Source: Mallotus nudiflorus (Eukaryota; Streptophyta; Magnoliopsida; Malpighiales; Euphorbiaceae). Taken from it: DNA of 64,000 nucleotides. Every line of letters starts with the position of its first letter. The first letter of the stretch is position 1. Shown piece after piece: positions 44,373 to 58,758 of the stretch. Under the pieces are notes generated by a model. It saw only the letters and a program-made list of their open reading frames with translations. It was not told the DNA's origin and did not search any database. The stretch covers positions 1,116,001-1,180,000 of the forward strand of contig CANTUR010000630.1 in NCBI GenBank assembly GCA_947683625.1. The letters run 5' to 3'. The position numbers and the translations under genes are program-made.

Positions 44373-46785
44373 TTTTTCTTAAAAAAATATAATTATTCTG
44401 AGAAAAAATTATACAGTATTTGCTATTTGAATTTTTTTATGCAATTAATTTTTTTTTTTAAAAGAAAATAGAAAATAATTTTTATATTGCTATTTTTTTT
44501 CTACGATTCTTATCAATTTTAGTGAGAAAAAATTTAGCAAACGTAAAATGAATAATATAAATTTTTTAGGTTAAAAATAATAAATATTCCCTTTTCACAT
44601 GTTGATAAAATAAAATAGAAAATGAAACATTTTAATTATTTTTCTTTTTAAATTTTAAAAATACTATCCATTGATTTTTGAACCTACTTAAAACAATTAT
44701 AAATGATAAAATAAGTGTAAATTTTTAAAAACACCACTCATGTTTCTAATTAATTATGTAAAACAATTACAAAATGTGGCAAATAATAAATAATTAGGCG
44801 AAAATGAGATTTATTTTTAAAATTTGTACACTTAATTATATATAAGAAAAAAATCAAACTCTTAACCTTTACATGCTTTAAAGGGAACTATTGTTAAAAT
44901 AGTGGGTATTTGGAGTGGCTTTGAGGCATGAAAATCACTATCTTTAAGGTATTAATTGTCTCTACTAATTTGTTATAGGGTTAAGGCAATATACTTTTAG
45001 GATACAACAAAACCTTGAATTCACAGATAGCAGTAAACTCTGTAAAGAACTTCTTAGTTTCTAGTTGAATGAATTACAAAGAAAAAGGAGTGAAATTAAA
45101 AGATACGCTATTTGCACTAAATTGTCCTATAAATAATAGTAGTCCGCAGAAAATAAACATCCTTTTGAAAGGTTACAACTGTTTAAAATAATATTAATAA
45201 CAAATAATTAATTAATTGTTATTATTTATAGTTATTTTTGTGCCTGTAACCAAGTGCCATCATTAAACTATGCATATGTATATATATTATTTATTTATAG
45301 TTCAATGTGTTTTTGCCACCAAATTTAAACAAATTTGGTGTCCTCTATATATTTTTTAAACTAATAGTAAAGATGTACCCTACAAAATAAAGGATATTAA
45401 ACTTTTCCTACATGCAATGTGGGATACCATTTTCATCATCCAACAAATATACAAGCTATATAAACAGATATATCATTAGATTACTTAATTTTTGATAAAT
45501 TATTGTTCTTAATAACTATTAGTTATTAGTATTAATATGCAAAAAAATTGTTTATTTATTTATAGGTGTGATATACTATAATAACTCACAATAAATCCAA
45601 AAATAAAGTTTTAGAAAAACACTAGTGCGGTTTGGACATGAATTTCAAGGTGGCAAGGCCCCTGCCTAGACTATTGGGTCAAGCTCAAGGCACCGTTGGA
45701 TGGTGGGATAGATGACAAGGCTCATGCTCACGAACAAATGCATATAAGGAAGAGTAATTAATAAGCTTAAATGGAATGAGCCAGGTGATGGAAACCTAAT
45801 GATATATACCGACAGAGAAGGTTCTTGTGCCAATTTTTGCCTCTCGAGAACAATGTTGTTTGTAGTACTGTGATTTGTATGTTCATGCTTGGCGGCCATA
45901 TTATGTCCAGTGATTGATGTAGAAGGATTGCGCGATGATAAAACATTCGCCCAAATATATTGTATGATGCACGGAAATTTCACCAAAAAGATATTTTTGT
46001 GTTTCAAAATTATTTTGGGACTGTTTTCATAAATATAAAAAATTATAAAATACATTTTCCACTTAAAAATGTGTTTTCAATTTGAAAAATATATTTTTTT
46101 AAGTATTTTTGTAAATAAAAAATGAGACAAATTTAAAAATATTTTTATATTTTTCTTAATTAAACAAAATAATTCTTATAATTTTTTTTTTGCCAACTAG
46201 AAAATATCATTAAACAGGGTAAGATACAAGGAAGGGAGCAAGATTTTTACAACAAATACAATTTCTATCAAAAAATTTTGCTCTTACAAGATACATCATA
46301 AAAGATTAGAAGAAGAAAATATCAAAAAAATAAATAAATAAATAAAGCTACAAACACACCAAGACATCCATGTCACATTAAGAGGATATACAATTTGGCA
46401 AATGAAATATCCAACTTCTGATCTGGAGGAATTTGAACTTCGGATGGTAAATCGAACCAATACTCCAACATCCTTAGTGAACTAATGGGTGCAGCAAAAT
46501 TCATTTTATAAATTATCAAGAAAATCTTGAATAATGGGTAAACCAAATTAAGAATTTTCTCAAGATAAATATTGTCTTCTTCTCCATGAATGTAAGCACG
46601 AAAATGATATCTTCCTTCCAAACCCACAAATCTCTTATGGAGAGAGAGCAAAATTCTCACAAAAGGAGAACAAAATAGAAATTTAGCCCTAAATCTAGAA
46701 AAACTAACACTTAAAGTGCGTTTGAATCAGGGTTAAAACAATAGGGTGTAACAATTACAAATGTAACTGTTAAAGGAATAATAGT
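44373..46785. other. AT-rich intergenic DNA with a possible LINE-like remnant
   Basis: No supported gene. At 46190-46660 a poly-T run followed by TGCCAACTAGAAAATATC and an open minus-strand frame (LPSEVQIPPDQKLDISFAK) could be the 3' end of an antisense LINE, but I see no reverse-transcriptase motif. A GTGCGTTTGAATCAGGGTTA patch at 46717 resembles the end of a miniature DNA transposon. Confidence 0.3.
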
Positions 46786-47107
46786 TGTTAGAAATTTTAT
46801 TATATTTTGGACTGCCATTAATTGTGAGATAATAAATAGGTTAAGATCCCCTCTCCATCCGATGAATCTAATTCTGGCTTGTCCCATTGATAGCCACCTT
46901 TGTGTGAGAAGGATAGGAGAGGAAAATCTAATTTTTTATTTTCTCAATACAAATTTATTTTATTTTATTTTTTGTTATAGTTACATATTAGAGAGATGCG
47001 ATATCTGCAGAGAACATGAAACAGGTATGCAATTTCTTCCACTAGATTAACTATTATATCATTTGGTGTTTTAGATTTATGTACTGGATTCTAACAATTT
47101 TATTACA
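46786..47107 (+). repeat. 5' LTR of the TGTTAG-type element
   Basis: About 322 bp from TGTTAGAAATT to TTATTACA, ending two bases before the primer-binding site. The preceding five bases are ATAGT; the matching right-hand duplication lies outside the window. Confidence 0.55.
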
Positions 47108-47109
47108 TG

Positions 47110-47121
47110 TGGTATTAGAGC
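47110..47121 (+). other. Primer-binding site, tRNA-iMet-like
   Basis: TGGTATTAGAGC, one mismatch from the perfect iMet complement TGGTATCAGAGC. Confidence 0.6.
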
Positions 47122-48551
47122 TTAGCTTGTGCATAAATTTAAAACTCTAAATTAATTGATTGTGATTTGTTAATATGATTTTGTGATTGAATTAAAGTAA
47201 ACGGGTTAATACATGTCGTGGAATAATTTCTATAAATTTTTAAATTGATTGATATGTTGAATTAATATGAATGATATATATTTAGAATGTTAAATGAAGT
47301 GACGGTCATATTAATTAAAAGCATGTGAAATCAAATCTGAACATGTTTCTTGTGCGTTTGGTTTCAAGAATTTGTATGTACAAATTGTTAATGGGATAGT
47401 TAACGATCCATGGTTCTTGAGATTTTAAATAAATTCATAAGTAATGGGTACAGTTTTGTTGGTGCTGAACTGAATTATAGCTTAATGTAGGCATGTGGCC
47501 ATAATTTTTATCTTCCCTATGAATATGATCTTGTGTCTTTTGTGCCTAATCAAAGTTTCGGCGATAGAAAACTTGGCCTATATGAAGTAGTTAAGAAACG
47601 GTAGAAAGCCGAAGTAGTTAATAAAACAAAAGGTGCGAGTGCCGGTGGTGTTTTACCAATCAAGAAAGGCTCTAAGCTACTTCCAAAGCTTGGTCCTCGT
47701 GGCTAGATATGATTTCTCCGAGTATTTGAAATTCTCATAATTGTATGTAACTTTTTTTGACTTTTGTCAGTTCATCTAAATTCTATTTTATGATCACCTT
47801 TATTAATTAAAGGCATTGGTTTCTAGTCACATTTGGTGCATTCCATTGAATTTTATTTTTCAGAAGATTTTTTAATTTCATGATTTGATGAATTTTAAAT
47901 TTATGGGGTTTATAAACTGTTTCAATAAATCATAATTCATATGAATTTTTTTTCTAAGATAATTTGTAAAACGTAATTGTAATATTGGAATTCTATTTAA
48001 ATTTAAGTTTCTTATTTTAAATATTAACATTACATTTGAGCTTTAAATTTTTTTCCGAATATAATTTGGATTTTGAATACTATTTTTTTATTTAATTAGA
48101 AAAATAATTAAGAAACCCAAGCAAAGTCCTATATTAACTAGGATTATTAATTTGTGTAGTCAAATTTTGGGTGTGTTGACTTATTTAAATGCTTTCCTTT
48201 GAGTAATAAGTATAATTTATGTTTTTAAAATGAGAAATTTTTTACATAATTAGGTCTGAATTAATACCTTAAGTGTTGAAAATTAAATAATTTGATTGGT
48301 ATTTAAGATTAATAAATAGAATTTTGAGATCATATTATTCATGATGAATGGTTATGTACATCACTAGTGAGTTTATGACGTTATGTGATTTAATCATTTA
48401 TAAAATTAAGTCTCTCAAAATAAATATTAATTATGCTATGCTTGGATGTAAGAGATGTTACCACAGATTTGATCTTGTATTAAATATTTTGTTTGGCATA
48501 GATTTGATCTTGTATTAAACCTTTTGTTTGGCAACTATGTTAGTGTGGGTT
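47122..48551 (+). other. Internal region of the TGTTAG-type element, left part
   Basis: Mostly AT-rich. A protein-like relic at about 47540-47706 reads KLGLYEVVKKR, stop, KAEVVNKTKGASAGGVLPIK and KLLPKLGPRG; I do not recognise it. A direct duplication of about 34 bp (AGATTTGATCTTGTATTAAA each time) lies at about 48465-48535. Confidence 0.4.
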
Positions 48552-51500
48552 TGTAACACCCTATGTTTTTATTTAACTAAAGTAATTATCGGATTTTGTT
48601 AGTGATAAATAAATTTAAATTTGATTACACAATTTTAATTATCTAGTTATTAATTTATAGGTATTTATGTTAATATTATTTTAAGACGTCGTTATTTTAA
48701 AATTCTATTATTATATATGGATATAAGTGTGATTATATATATATATATAAGAGAACCCATCACCCGAACCAACACCAACCTCGCTGCCTCTCTTCCTCGT
48801 CCGCCACCATTACTGTCAATCCTCTCCCTCTGGCGTGTCTTAACCTCCTGGAGCAGCCATCACCGTTGCCAACCTCTCCTTCCTCCCTCCTTTCTTCCTT
48901 TTCCCGGTGCCCTATTTCCTCTTTCTCTCGGTTGAAGCTGCCTCGTCGCTGTCGAAGCTAGATTGGCGCCGCCGTTGCTCCCTCAGCCTTCCTCACCTTC
49001 TCATATGTCAGTCGACGTCGAGCCCCGCCGCTCATCTCTAGCGTCGGCATTGAAGGTTGAAGGAGAGTTGCTGCAGGTTGATTTTAGGTTGTCTTATGGT
49101 TGTTTTTTTGGTTGTTTGAGTTGATTTATGTGTTCATCTTTATTTATTCTAAGCTAAGTGATGAATTATACTAATTTAGTTGTTCAAATCTGATTTTTGT
49201 ACATTATTTTGATTTTTCTTGATTTACAAAATTTTATTTGAGTTCAATTAGTAATTAGGGTAATTAATGTTAATTATTTTTAGTGTATTGATTTTATTTG
49301 AGATTATTGTGTTAATTGTGAATTTTGGGTATTTAATTAATATTTTGTTAATTTCAAAATTAATTGTTAAAAATAATGAAATTTTGATAATTGGTATTAT
49401 TATTAAATGTTATTAACTTTAAAACTTAATTTATGGTTTTTGTGATTTTTATACTATTTTTATAATTATTTTTAAGTTTATGTCAAATGTGAATAATTAG
49501 GTTAAATTATATTTTTAGAAGAAATTAGTAGTCAATGATATGTTTTAATTATATTAAGATGTTTAATGTAGAGAAAATGATTTTAGATGTTTGTATAATT
49601 TTTCAAGGAATTGTTTTGCATTAATGGTGTATTATATAAGTTTGTATATTATAGGGGTAGAGACGTAATTTTTGTTAAATATAGTTAAATAATAAATTGT
49701 GGTTAGTTTTAATAATAATTAAGGACTTTGAAAGGATTTTTACAAATTATCTACTAATTTAGACTAATTAACACTAATTTTCAAAAATTAATTTTAAATA
49801 ATATATTAGGTATTATTTGGATATTATGTGTATTTTTCTATTATATGGATAAATATGTAATTTTATGCGAATTATAATTAAAATATATTTTAATTAGTTT
49901 TATTAATATTTAAGAGCTTTAGAGGATTTTTATATAAATTAATGGGTAATTTTCATTAAGTAATGTTAATTTTGAATATTGTTTCCAAATATATATATAT
50001 ATATATATATATGTTTGTGAAATTTTATTTTTAAGCTTTAATGAGAGATGATTTTCTGAACTATGGATATTTATATATGTGATGTGTATTTTTGGGGAAA
50101 GAAATGATTTAATTTTGTGATGTTTTGTTAAATTGTGATCTCGGTCGGGACTAAGTGTAGTTCTGGAAGCCCGACTGGAGTGTGAATGTCTGTGATTATT
50201 AGAAGTGTGTTTTTATACAGGAATGACTCTACCTATGGTAGAGAGATGTTCATTTTATAGAGGAGACTTTGCCAAAATTTCGATAGATTTTCTCGTAAAA
50301 CGTGATATCTTTAGTAAATTTCTACCGTTAATTAGGCTTTTTCCTGTCTATAGAGTCTTATCCGGTCTTCCTCGAGTCAACCTAGAATTTCACTATTTTT
50401 ATTGATTTTCGATTTCAATTCCATAGACATGTTTTTAAAAGAGGTATGTTATTTATTTTTCTAGAGCATATCGAAGCGGAAGTTGTTGGATCGAGGCAGA
50501 CGCGCGATCGTCGGCCTTCTCGTTCATTGTGTAAGTTGATAAAATGATCTGTGCGTGTGTTTTATTTAAAGAAGGCATGCACTCATATTTTTAATATTTA
50601 TTATATGATTTATTTAACTTAATGTTGTTATTTATGGTTTAAACGCATTTTATCTATTTAAAAATCGGTTTTAATGAAATTTTGGTAGAACGGGCTACCT
50701 GGTGGGTTTCACCATGACTGTGTGCACATGGTAGAGATTGAGAGATGGATCCGATTTATGTATGACTGGTGGATATCTCGGTGGAAGCCTTTGCTCTCGG
50801 GAACTGCCAGTGATTGGAAGGTTAATAATGGGCTGGGATGGGTGCCTCGGTTGATGCCTTAGCTCTCAGGGACCTCCAGTGCCACATATTTGGATTAAGT
50901 GGATGATTGCGGCTTAGTGTCCCGGTTGATGCCTTTGCTCTCGGGGACCGGCAGTCTAGTTGAAATAAGTGGGCCTAGTTGGCCAGTTAGAAACCTAGGT
51001 TTAGGGTTCTACCGAGATTTTTTCAAAAGCTATATCTATACATTATAAATTATTTTCACTATAACTATATAGTTTTCAAAAAGGTTTTCAAGTCGTACAT
51101 CTCTTTTTATTGACTTACTCAGTGAGGTCTAATTCCCTTCAATTTATTTTTTCAGGAGGTTGGGAATTCGACTTCAGACCACCTCCACGTCAAATTTCTT
51201 TATCATTAGCTATAATATGTAGGTCATTATAAGTTGTACTGTTGTAGTAACTTTAGAAAACTATAGTAGTAACCATACTAAGAATTTATATGATTTACGT
51301 ATACTTGTGTATTCTAATTTAATGAACCGTGCTTATGTACAATGATTTATGATATGTGACGCTGGAGAATATTTTATTTATGTATTCAATTATGTTTAAT
51401 TTCAAAAAAAATTAGTTTGATAATGTGTTTTGTTATAAAATAAAGTTTTAAATTGGAAGGTTTTATTTTTCTTTTCTTTAAGGCTTACTACGGGTTTTGG

Positions 51501-51561
51501 GGGCCTTACGCCTACCCATTCCCTAGTGCCGGTCATGTGCCCTTGGGTTCGAGTCGTGACA
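48552..51561 (+). repeat. 5' LTR, gypsy family 2
   Basis: 3010 bp, TGTAACACCCTATG to GAGTCGTGACA. It shares hairpin H1 (50227-50243) and H2 (50698-50716) and three H3-like repeats (about 50750-50960) with the other families. Confidence 0.88.
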
Positions 51562-51564
51562 AAG

Positions 51565-51577
51565 TTAGTATCAGAGC
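51565..51577 (+). other. Primer-binding site, tRNA-iMet-like, family 2
   Basis: TTAGTATCAGAGC, one G-to-A change from TTGGTATCAGAGC, three bases inside the LTR. Confidence 0.8.
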
Positions 51578-51729
51578 ATAAGTTTGATTAATTATCTATG
51601 TCTGTCTTTCTGTGTAACTACTACAGTAATAGGGTTGATAATTGTCTTAAGATGTTCTTATTTCTAATTTTGCATTACATTAAATACTCTTACCTTGTTC
51701 TGAATTCAATTTTCTTTATCTTTTTCAGA

Positions 51730-54700
51730 ATGAGGCATGTATGAATCGACCCCGATACCGATTCCACTCTTAGACTTGATGAGCAGTCTATGCACGATGA
51801 GGCTCCCCCTCCTACTCCACGTCATAGGGGCAGAGGTAGAGGTAGAGGTCGAGCCAGGGTAGCTGCAGTTGAGATTCATGATCAGCAGCCAATTGATCCT
51901 GAAGCCCCAACCGTAGACCCTACAGCCTTTACAGCTAGACTGGCAGGGATTAATCAGGGTCTTACAACATTGAATCAGGCTATGCCCCTTATGCAGTAGA
52001 TGTTACAGTAGAGGAATCAAGGGATGACAAGTACTGATGCAACACTTCTTTACTCCCGGATCGATAGAGTTTCTTTTGACAACACGGGTGATGCCTTAGA
52101 TTTCATTAATGCTATTGAGGCACGTACCAAGATGGGACATATGGACTATCAGCAGATAATGATTTTGGAGTTATCAGTTTAAGTGGCAGCTCAAGACTGG
52201 TTCATGCAGTCGATTCAACCATCCATGCATGAGTTGACTTGGCCAGAGTTTAAGGACCACTTTTTGAGATTTTTCTATCCTCCAGCCACTAGAGATGCCT
52301 ACAGGTGGCAGTTGCTCCATATCACTAGAGGGGATAGGTCAGTGGAGGACTACACTAAGGAGTTTAATAGGCTATCTCGACATGCAGAGGACATCAGGAG
52401 GGACCCTTATAGAGTAGTAAAGCTGTATGTTATTGGTTTGGGACTCACTTTTATTGGTATGCGTACCGAGGACTGCACCTTGGAGAGTGTGATTAAGGAG
52501 GCCCATTTGATTGAGAGGTAATATATTCGCCAGGGCACCATGGTAGATCCCTATATGGTTGGTGGTAGTGGATATGGTGTAGCTCCTAGGTATCAACAAC
52601 CAATATTTCACAATGGTAGTTCGAGTCAGCAGGTCACGGGTACTTCACAGCAAAGTGGTAGGAGGTCCAGGACTCACTGAGTTGGTCGACATGGTTATGC
52701 CACGAATAGGAGAAGTGGTAGGGGTCACAGATTTAGTACTGAAGTCAATAACAGTAGTAGTGGGCAGAGCTCCAGACAGAGTAGTTTTAGGTCTGGGACC
52801 AGTGCATGTGCGAGTTATGGACGATTACATAAGGGCCCATGTCATTTATTATCGGGCGCTTGCTTCAGATGTGGACAGGTTGTTCATCTTGCCAGAGCTT
52901 GTCCTCACTCCAGATACCAGCCACAGTATGCTCAGGGTTCATCTTCATCAGTGGCTTAGCCCTACTATTTGATGCCCCAGCAGTATAGAGCACCAGTACA
53001 ACCACAGCAGAGACCGCCACAACTTATGGGCTAGCAGAGTCAAGGTTCAATTGGTAGGCCTAGTGGTCGTGGGTTTGTGTAGCCTTCGACATCTCAGTAA
53101 GCAGGTTGTGGCTAGGCTCGAGTGTTCACTTTGACACCACAGGATGCTCAGACTTCTAATAAAGTGGTAGCATGTATTCTCTCAGTCTGTGCATGTGATG
53201 CTAGAGTATTATTTGACCCTGGCACTTCACATTCATTCATTTCCCCTGTGTTTGCTTCAAGAATCGAGTGGCAGCCTTCCAGGTTATCCTTTCCTCTATC
53301 TGTGTTGACTCCTCTTAGTGACAAGTTGGAGATAGATATTATCTTTCCTTCATTTTCGGTGTTAGTTGATGGTAAAGAATTATTAGCGGACTTGGTATTG
53401 CTTGATGTACTAGAATTTGATGTCATTTTGGGTATGGATTGGTTGTCGAGGTATTATGCTTCAATGAATTATCGAGAGAAAGAAGTGGTGTTCAAAATTT
53501 CAAATGAAAAAGAGTTCTATTTTAAAGGTGAGAAGAGCTCCATGCCTCGTAATCTTATTTCTGCCATTACAGCCCAGAAGATGCTTAGAATGGGTTGTTA
53601 AGGTTACCTAGCTGTAGTAAGGGATGTTGAGAAAGAGAATGTGGCAATTGAACAGGTGCCAGTGGTGTGTGAATTTCTGGATGTTTTTCCTGAAGAATTA
53701 CCAGGATTACCACCAGACAGAGAGATAGAGTTCTGTATCGATGTCATACCTGGTACAAATCCTATTTCTATGACACCCTACAGGATGGCACCAGCGGAAT
53801 TACAGGAGCTGAAAGAACAGTTACATGAGTTACTTGATAAGGGTTTCATAAGACCCAGTACATCGCCTTGAGGTTCTCTAGTGTTGTTTGTGAAGAAAAA
53901 GGATGGTAGCCTTTGACTTTGTATTAATTACAAGCAGTTGAACAAGGTCACCATCAAGAATAAGTATCCACTTCCAAGGATCGATGACCTGTTTGATCAG
54001 CTTCAAGGTACTATGTGCTTCTCTAAGATAGACTTGAGATCTAGGTATCACTAGTTGAGGATTAGAAGAGTTGATGAGCCCAAGACAACATTTCGGACGA
54101 GATATGACCATTATGAGTTCTTAGTAATGTCCTTTGGGTTGACTAACGCTCTAGCAGCCTGTATGGACTTGATGAATCAGGTGTTCAAGCCATACTTGGA
54201 CCAATTTATAATAGTTTTCATTGATGATATCTTGGTTTATTCCAGGAGTGAAGCTGAGCATGTTATGCATCTAAGAAGGGTGCTTTAGACTTTAAGGGAG
54301 CACAGGTTGTATGCCAAGTTTTCAAAGTGCGAGTTCTGGTTAAATCAAATGGCATTTTTAGGCCATGTGATTTCTAAGGATGGCATACAAGTGGACCCTA
54401 AGAAGATAGAAGATATCATAGAGTGGCTGAGGCCGACTACAGTCAGAGAAGTATGGAGTTTCCTGGGTTTAGCAGGCTACTATAAGAGATTTGTGAAGGA
54501 CTTCTCTAAAATTGTCGTACCTTTGATAAGGCTGACCCAGAAGAGTGCTAAGTTTGTGTAGACAGACAGATGCGAAGAGCACTTCCAATTATTAAAGGAT
54601 TTATTGATGTCAGCTCCAATTTTAACCTTACCTTATGGAAATGAAGGGCATATGGTGTATTGTGATGCTTCCAGAGTAAGATTGGGTTGTGTGTTGATGT

Positions 54701-56559
54701 AAAATGGCCAAGTAATTGCTTATGCTTCAAGGCAATTGAAGAAGCACGAGCAAAACTATCCTACTCATGACTTGGAGATGGCAGCCATTGTGTTTGCTTT
54801 GAAAATATGGAGGCATTACTTGTATGGGGTGACATGTGAGATATACACTGATCATAAGAGCTTGAAATATATCTTCTAGCAGAGGGACTTGAACCTGAGG
54901 TAGAGAAGATGGATGGAACTTCTTAAGGACTATGATTATTCCATTTTATACCATCCAGGCAAGGCTAATGTTGTTGCTGATGCCTTGAGTAGGAAATCAG
55001 CGAGTAGTCTTACCCACATCAACACAAAAAGGAGGCCCATTATCAAGGAGTTGCACGGGTTGATTGATCAAGGGTTGCAGATGAAAGTTACCTGAAAGTG
55101 CCTTTTAGCTCAATTCAGGGTACGATCAGTATACTTGGATCGAGTTAAGATAGCTCAGAATAGAGACCCACAGTTGTAGAGGATTATGTATGAAGTGCAA
55201 CAAGGGCAGTCAAGAGACTTTTTGGTTGACAGAGAAGGTGTATTACGATCGGGCACTAGAATTTTTGTGCCGGATGTTGACAGCTTGAGGAAGGAAATTA
55301 TGGAAGAGGCATATTTTTTTGCTTATAGTATTCATCCAGGTTCTACGAAGATGTATCATAACTTGAAAGATACATATTGGTGGAATGGAATGAAGAGAGA
55401 TATTGCAGAGTTTGTGTCTAGATGTCTGACTTGTTAACAAGTGAAGCTTGAACATTAGAGACCCTCTGGATTATTGTAACCTATGCCAATTCTTGAATAG
55501 AAATGGGACATGATAGCTATGGACTTTGTGACTGGGCTACCTCGGACTACAAGAGGTTATGATGCTATTTGGGTGATTATTGACAGGCTAACTAAGTCAG
55601 CACACTTTCTACCAATAAAGAAGACATACTCTACTGATAGACTGGCAAGACTCTATGTCAATAGAATTATTTGTCTACATGGACTACCAGTGAGTATAGT
55701 GTCGGATAGAGGAGCCACATTCACCTCAGTCTTTTGGCAAGAATTATATAAGGCCTTGGGCACCAGATTGGATTTCAGTATAGCCTTCCATCCTCAAACA
55801 GATGGTCAGTCAGAGAGGACCATCCAGACGTTAAAAGATATGCTGAGGATGTGTGTGATGGATTTTGGAGGACAATGGGATTCGCATTTGCCATTGATTG
55901 AGTTTGCTTACAATAATAGCTATCATGCTAGCATTGAGATGGCTCCGTATGAGGCACTGTACGGTAGGAAATGCAGATCACCATTATATTGGGAGATTGG
56001 TAAAAGACAGTTAACAAGTCCAGAGTTGGTGCAGGTGACTTCAAAGAAAATCCCCATTATATAGCAGAGATTGAAGACAACCTTCAGCAAACAGAAGAGC
56101 TGTGCTGACCCTAGGAGGAAGGATGTATCCTTTATGGTTGGAGACATGGTGTTCCTGAAGGTGTCTCCAATGAAAAGAGTCATGAGATTTGGCAAGAAGG
56201 GTAAGCTAGCTCTTAGATACATTGGACCATTTGAGATTCGGTCTAGAGTGGGTGAAGTGGCATATAGGCTGGTGTTACCACCAAAACTGTCGAGAATCCA
56301 TCCTGTATTTCATGTGTCTATGCTGAGGAAATACGTTCCTGATCCATCTCATGTGTTGCAACCTCAAGCCGTGGAGCTTAGCGACGATCTGACCTATGAA
56401 GAGTACCCAGTGGCAATTGTGGATTGCCAAATTTAGCAGTTGCGGACTAAGGAGATACCGATGATAAAGGTGCTATGAAGTAACCATTTTGATGAAGATT
56501 GCACCTGGGAAACTGAAGCAGAGATGCGAGTTTCTTTCCCATATCTCTTTCCTTCATAG
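51730..56559 (+). pseudogene. gag-pol: Gag-pol of gypsy family 2, one frame with about 28 stop codons
   Basis: From ATG at 51730 to TAG at 56557-56559 every recognisable domain is in the same frame, about 1609 codons. Gag: ARLAGINQGL, AAQDWFMQSI, RSVEDYTKEF. Zinc knuckle: CFRCGQVVHLARAC at 52861-52902. Protease: LFDPGTSHSF. RT: FIDDILVYSRS near 54220, catalytic Asp pair kept. RNase H: ADALSRKS. Integrase: zinc-binding HPGSTKMYH, then MDFVTGLP, SDRGATF, GQSERTIQ. A chromodomain-like tail ends EAEMRVSFPYLFPS. I found no frameshift; one codon is missing in the integrase (CRSPLYWEIG). Stops are mainly TAG/TAA at Gln positions and TGA/TAG at Trp or Arg positions. It cannot make full proteins. Confidence 0.85.
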
Positions 56560-56605
56560 CTTTGTAAATTTTTTTCTTTTCTTGAATTCGGGGATGAATT
56601 CTTAT

Positions 56606-56618
56606 AAGGAGGGGAGAC
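56606..56618 (+). other. Polypurine tract, family 2
   Basis: AAGGAGGGGAGAC directly before the 3' LTR, preceded by GGGGATGAATTCTTAT as in the intact element. Confidence 0.8.
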
Positions 56619-57022
56619 TGTAACACCTTATATTTTTATTTAACTAAAGTAATTATCAAATTTTATTAGTGATAAATAAATTTAAATTTGATTACACAAT
56701 TTTAATTATCTAGCTATTAATTTATAGGTATTTATGTTAATATTATTTTAAAACTTTGTTATTTTAAAATTCTATTATATATGGATATAAGTGTGATTAT
56801 ATATATAGATATATATATATATATGGAAGCATGTGTATATACATATATTATATAATATGTATGTCATGCAAAGTGAGATTTTATATACATTTATATATAA
56901 GATATATATATCTACATTTATATATATAAATATAAGCATATATATGTGTGTGTACTTGAGAATACTATATGTATGTATATGAATATATATATATATACAC
57001 ATAATATATACAAATACATAGG

Positions 57023-57065
<43 letters not shown>

Positions 57066-57188
57066 GAGAGAACCTATCACCCGAACCAACACCAACCTCA
57101 CTGCCTCTCCTCCCCATCTGCCACCATCACTGTCAATCCTCTCCCTCCGGCGTGTCTTAACCTCCCGGAGCAGCCATCACCGTCGCCA
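56619..57188 (+). repeat. 3' LTR of gypsy family 2, truncated
   Basis: Begins TGTAACACCTTATA and follows the 5' LTR to the GAGCAGCCATCACCG block, corresponding to about the first 320 bp of the 5' LTR. It is lengthened by roughly 250 bp of TA-rich microsatellite (about 56800-57060). Visible differences from the 5' LTR are mostly C-to-T or G-to-A. Confidence 0.75.
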
Positions 57189-57828
<640 letters not shown>

Positions 57829-58753
57829 ACTTTTTATTTCAAAATTGATACTGTTTTAAATATTTATAAAGATAACTAATTTTGTGTTAAATATTATGGA
57901 TTTAAGAATGCATTAAAGGGGTGAGATTTTTATGTTAAAATTGTTTTAGTTTTATATATTTTATGGGTATATTATTTATGTGGGAGTTTTGAGATTATTT
58001 ATTAAAGTAAATTTTGAATAATTCTTTTGTTGTAAAATTGTTATATATATTTAATAATATTTTTATTAGTAGTATTGAATTAATTTGAAATTTATTTTAT
58101 TAAAAATTATTTATTTATTTAACTTTTTAACTTTTCTTTTTATTTGATATGGGTGAGAGATTAGTACTAATTTTTTGTTAAAATTTTATTTGATGTGTGA
58201 AGTAAATATTTTCGCAAATAGGGTGAGAATTAGAACATTTTGGATTATTTACTAAATATTTGCAAGAGTGTGAATGAATTTTAATTAATTAATTAATTTT
58301 GAGTAGTATTTTTTGGTTAAAAGAGTGAATAAATATAATGCATAATTGAGTTTTCTTGAAGTAAAAATATTTTGATTGTTTTCTAAAAAGCTTTGTAATA
58401 CTTTCAAGTTTTGAGTTGATAGAGCATTTTTCTATTTATTAATATTTTATACTTAATATTTTAATGTGTATTTATTTCTCCCATTACACCTGCGTAATTT
58501 GTGAAAATAAAGTTTGTACTAATATTATTGGAGAGTTTATTTGACCTTTTTATTCCTGTGAATAATGAGATGATAGTTGTTAATGAATTGTTTGTTGTGA
58601 AATTAATAGTAAGGAAAAATGTATCATATAGTTCACATTATTAGAAAGGAAATTACTCATTAGTTATCTTTGTTTATTTGTTTTGTGTTTTTGTGAGATA
58701 AATGTTAAAATAATCTTTTATAAATTATTGAGGAATATGAGAATTGACTAAAC
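57829..58753 (+). other. Internal DNA of the TGTTAG-type element, middle part
   Basis: AT-rich, no ORF. It was continuous with 62198-63887 before the solo LTR inserted, as shown by the TTTAT duplication. Confidence 0.4.
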
Positions 58754-58758
58754 TTTAT

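Larger units (their letters stand above)
48552..57188 (+). mobile_element. Decayed Tekay/Del-like gypsy element (family 2)
   Basis: A plus-strand element with a complete 5' LTR (48552-51561), iMet-type primer-binding site, one long gag-pol frame full of stops, a polypurine tract (56606-56618) and a 3' LTR that breaks off after about 570 bp. The left flank is GGGTT and I find no matching target duplication on the right, which fits loss of the 3' end by rearrangement. Confidence 0.85.

Noticed and set aside
44373..44381. Nine-base target duplication of the Mutator-like element
   Set aside because: The flanks (TTTTTTCTC on the left, TTTTTCTTA on the right) are T-rich and match only when shifted by one, so they are not convincing.
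46373..46660. 95-codon ORF as a gene
   Set aside because: No domain or conserved motif; listed only as a possible LINE-like remnant.
48547..48551. GGGTT as a target duplication of the family 2 element
   Set aside because: A GGGTT occurs near 57820, but inside the inverted LTR fragment and not outside an LTR end, so it does not count.
52613..52972. 119-codon ORF in the family 2 element
   Set aside because: It is a frame shadow of the gag linker and zinc knuckle, which lie in the main gag-pol frame.
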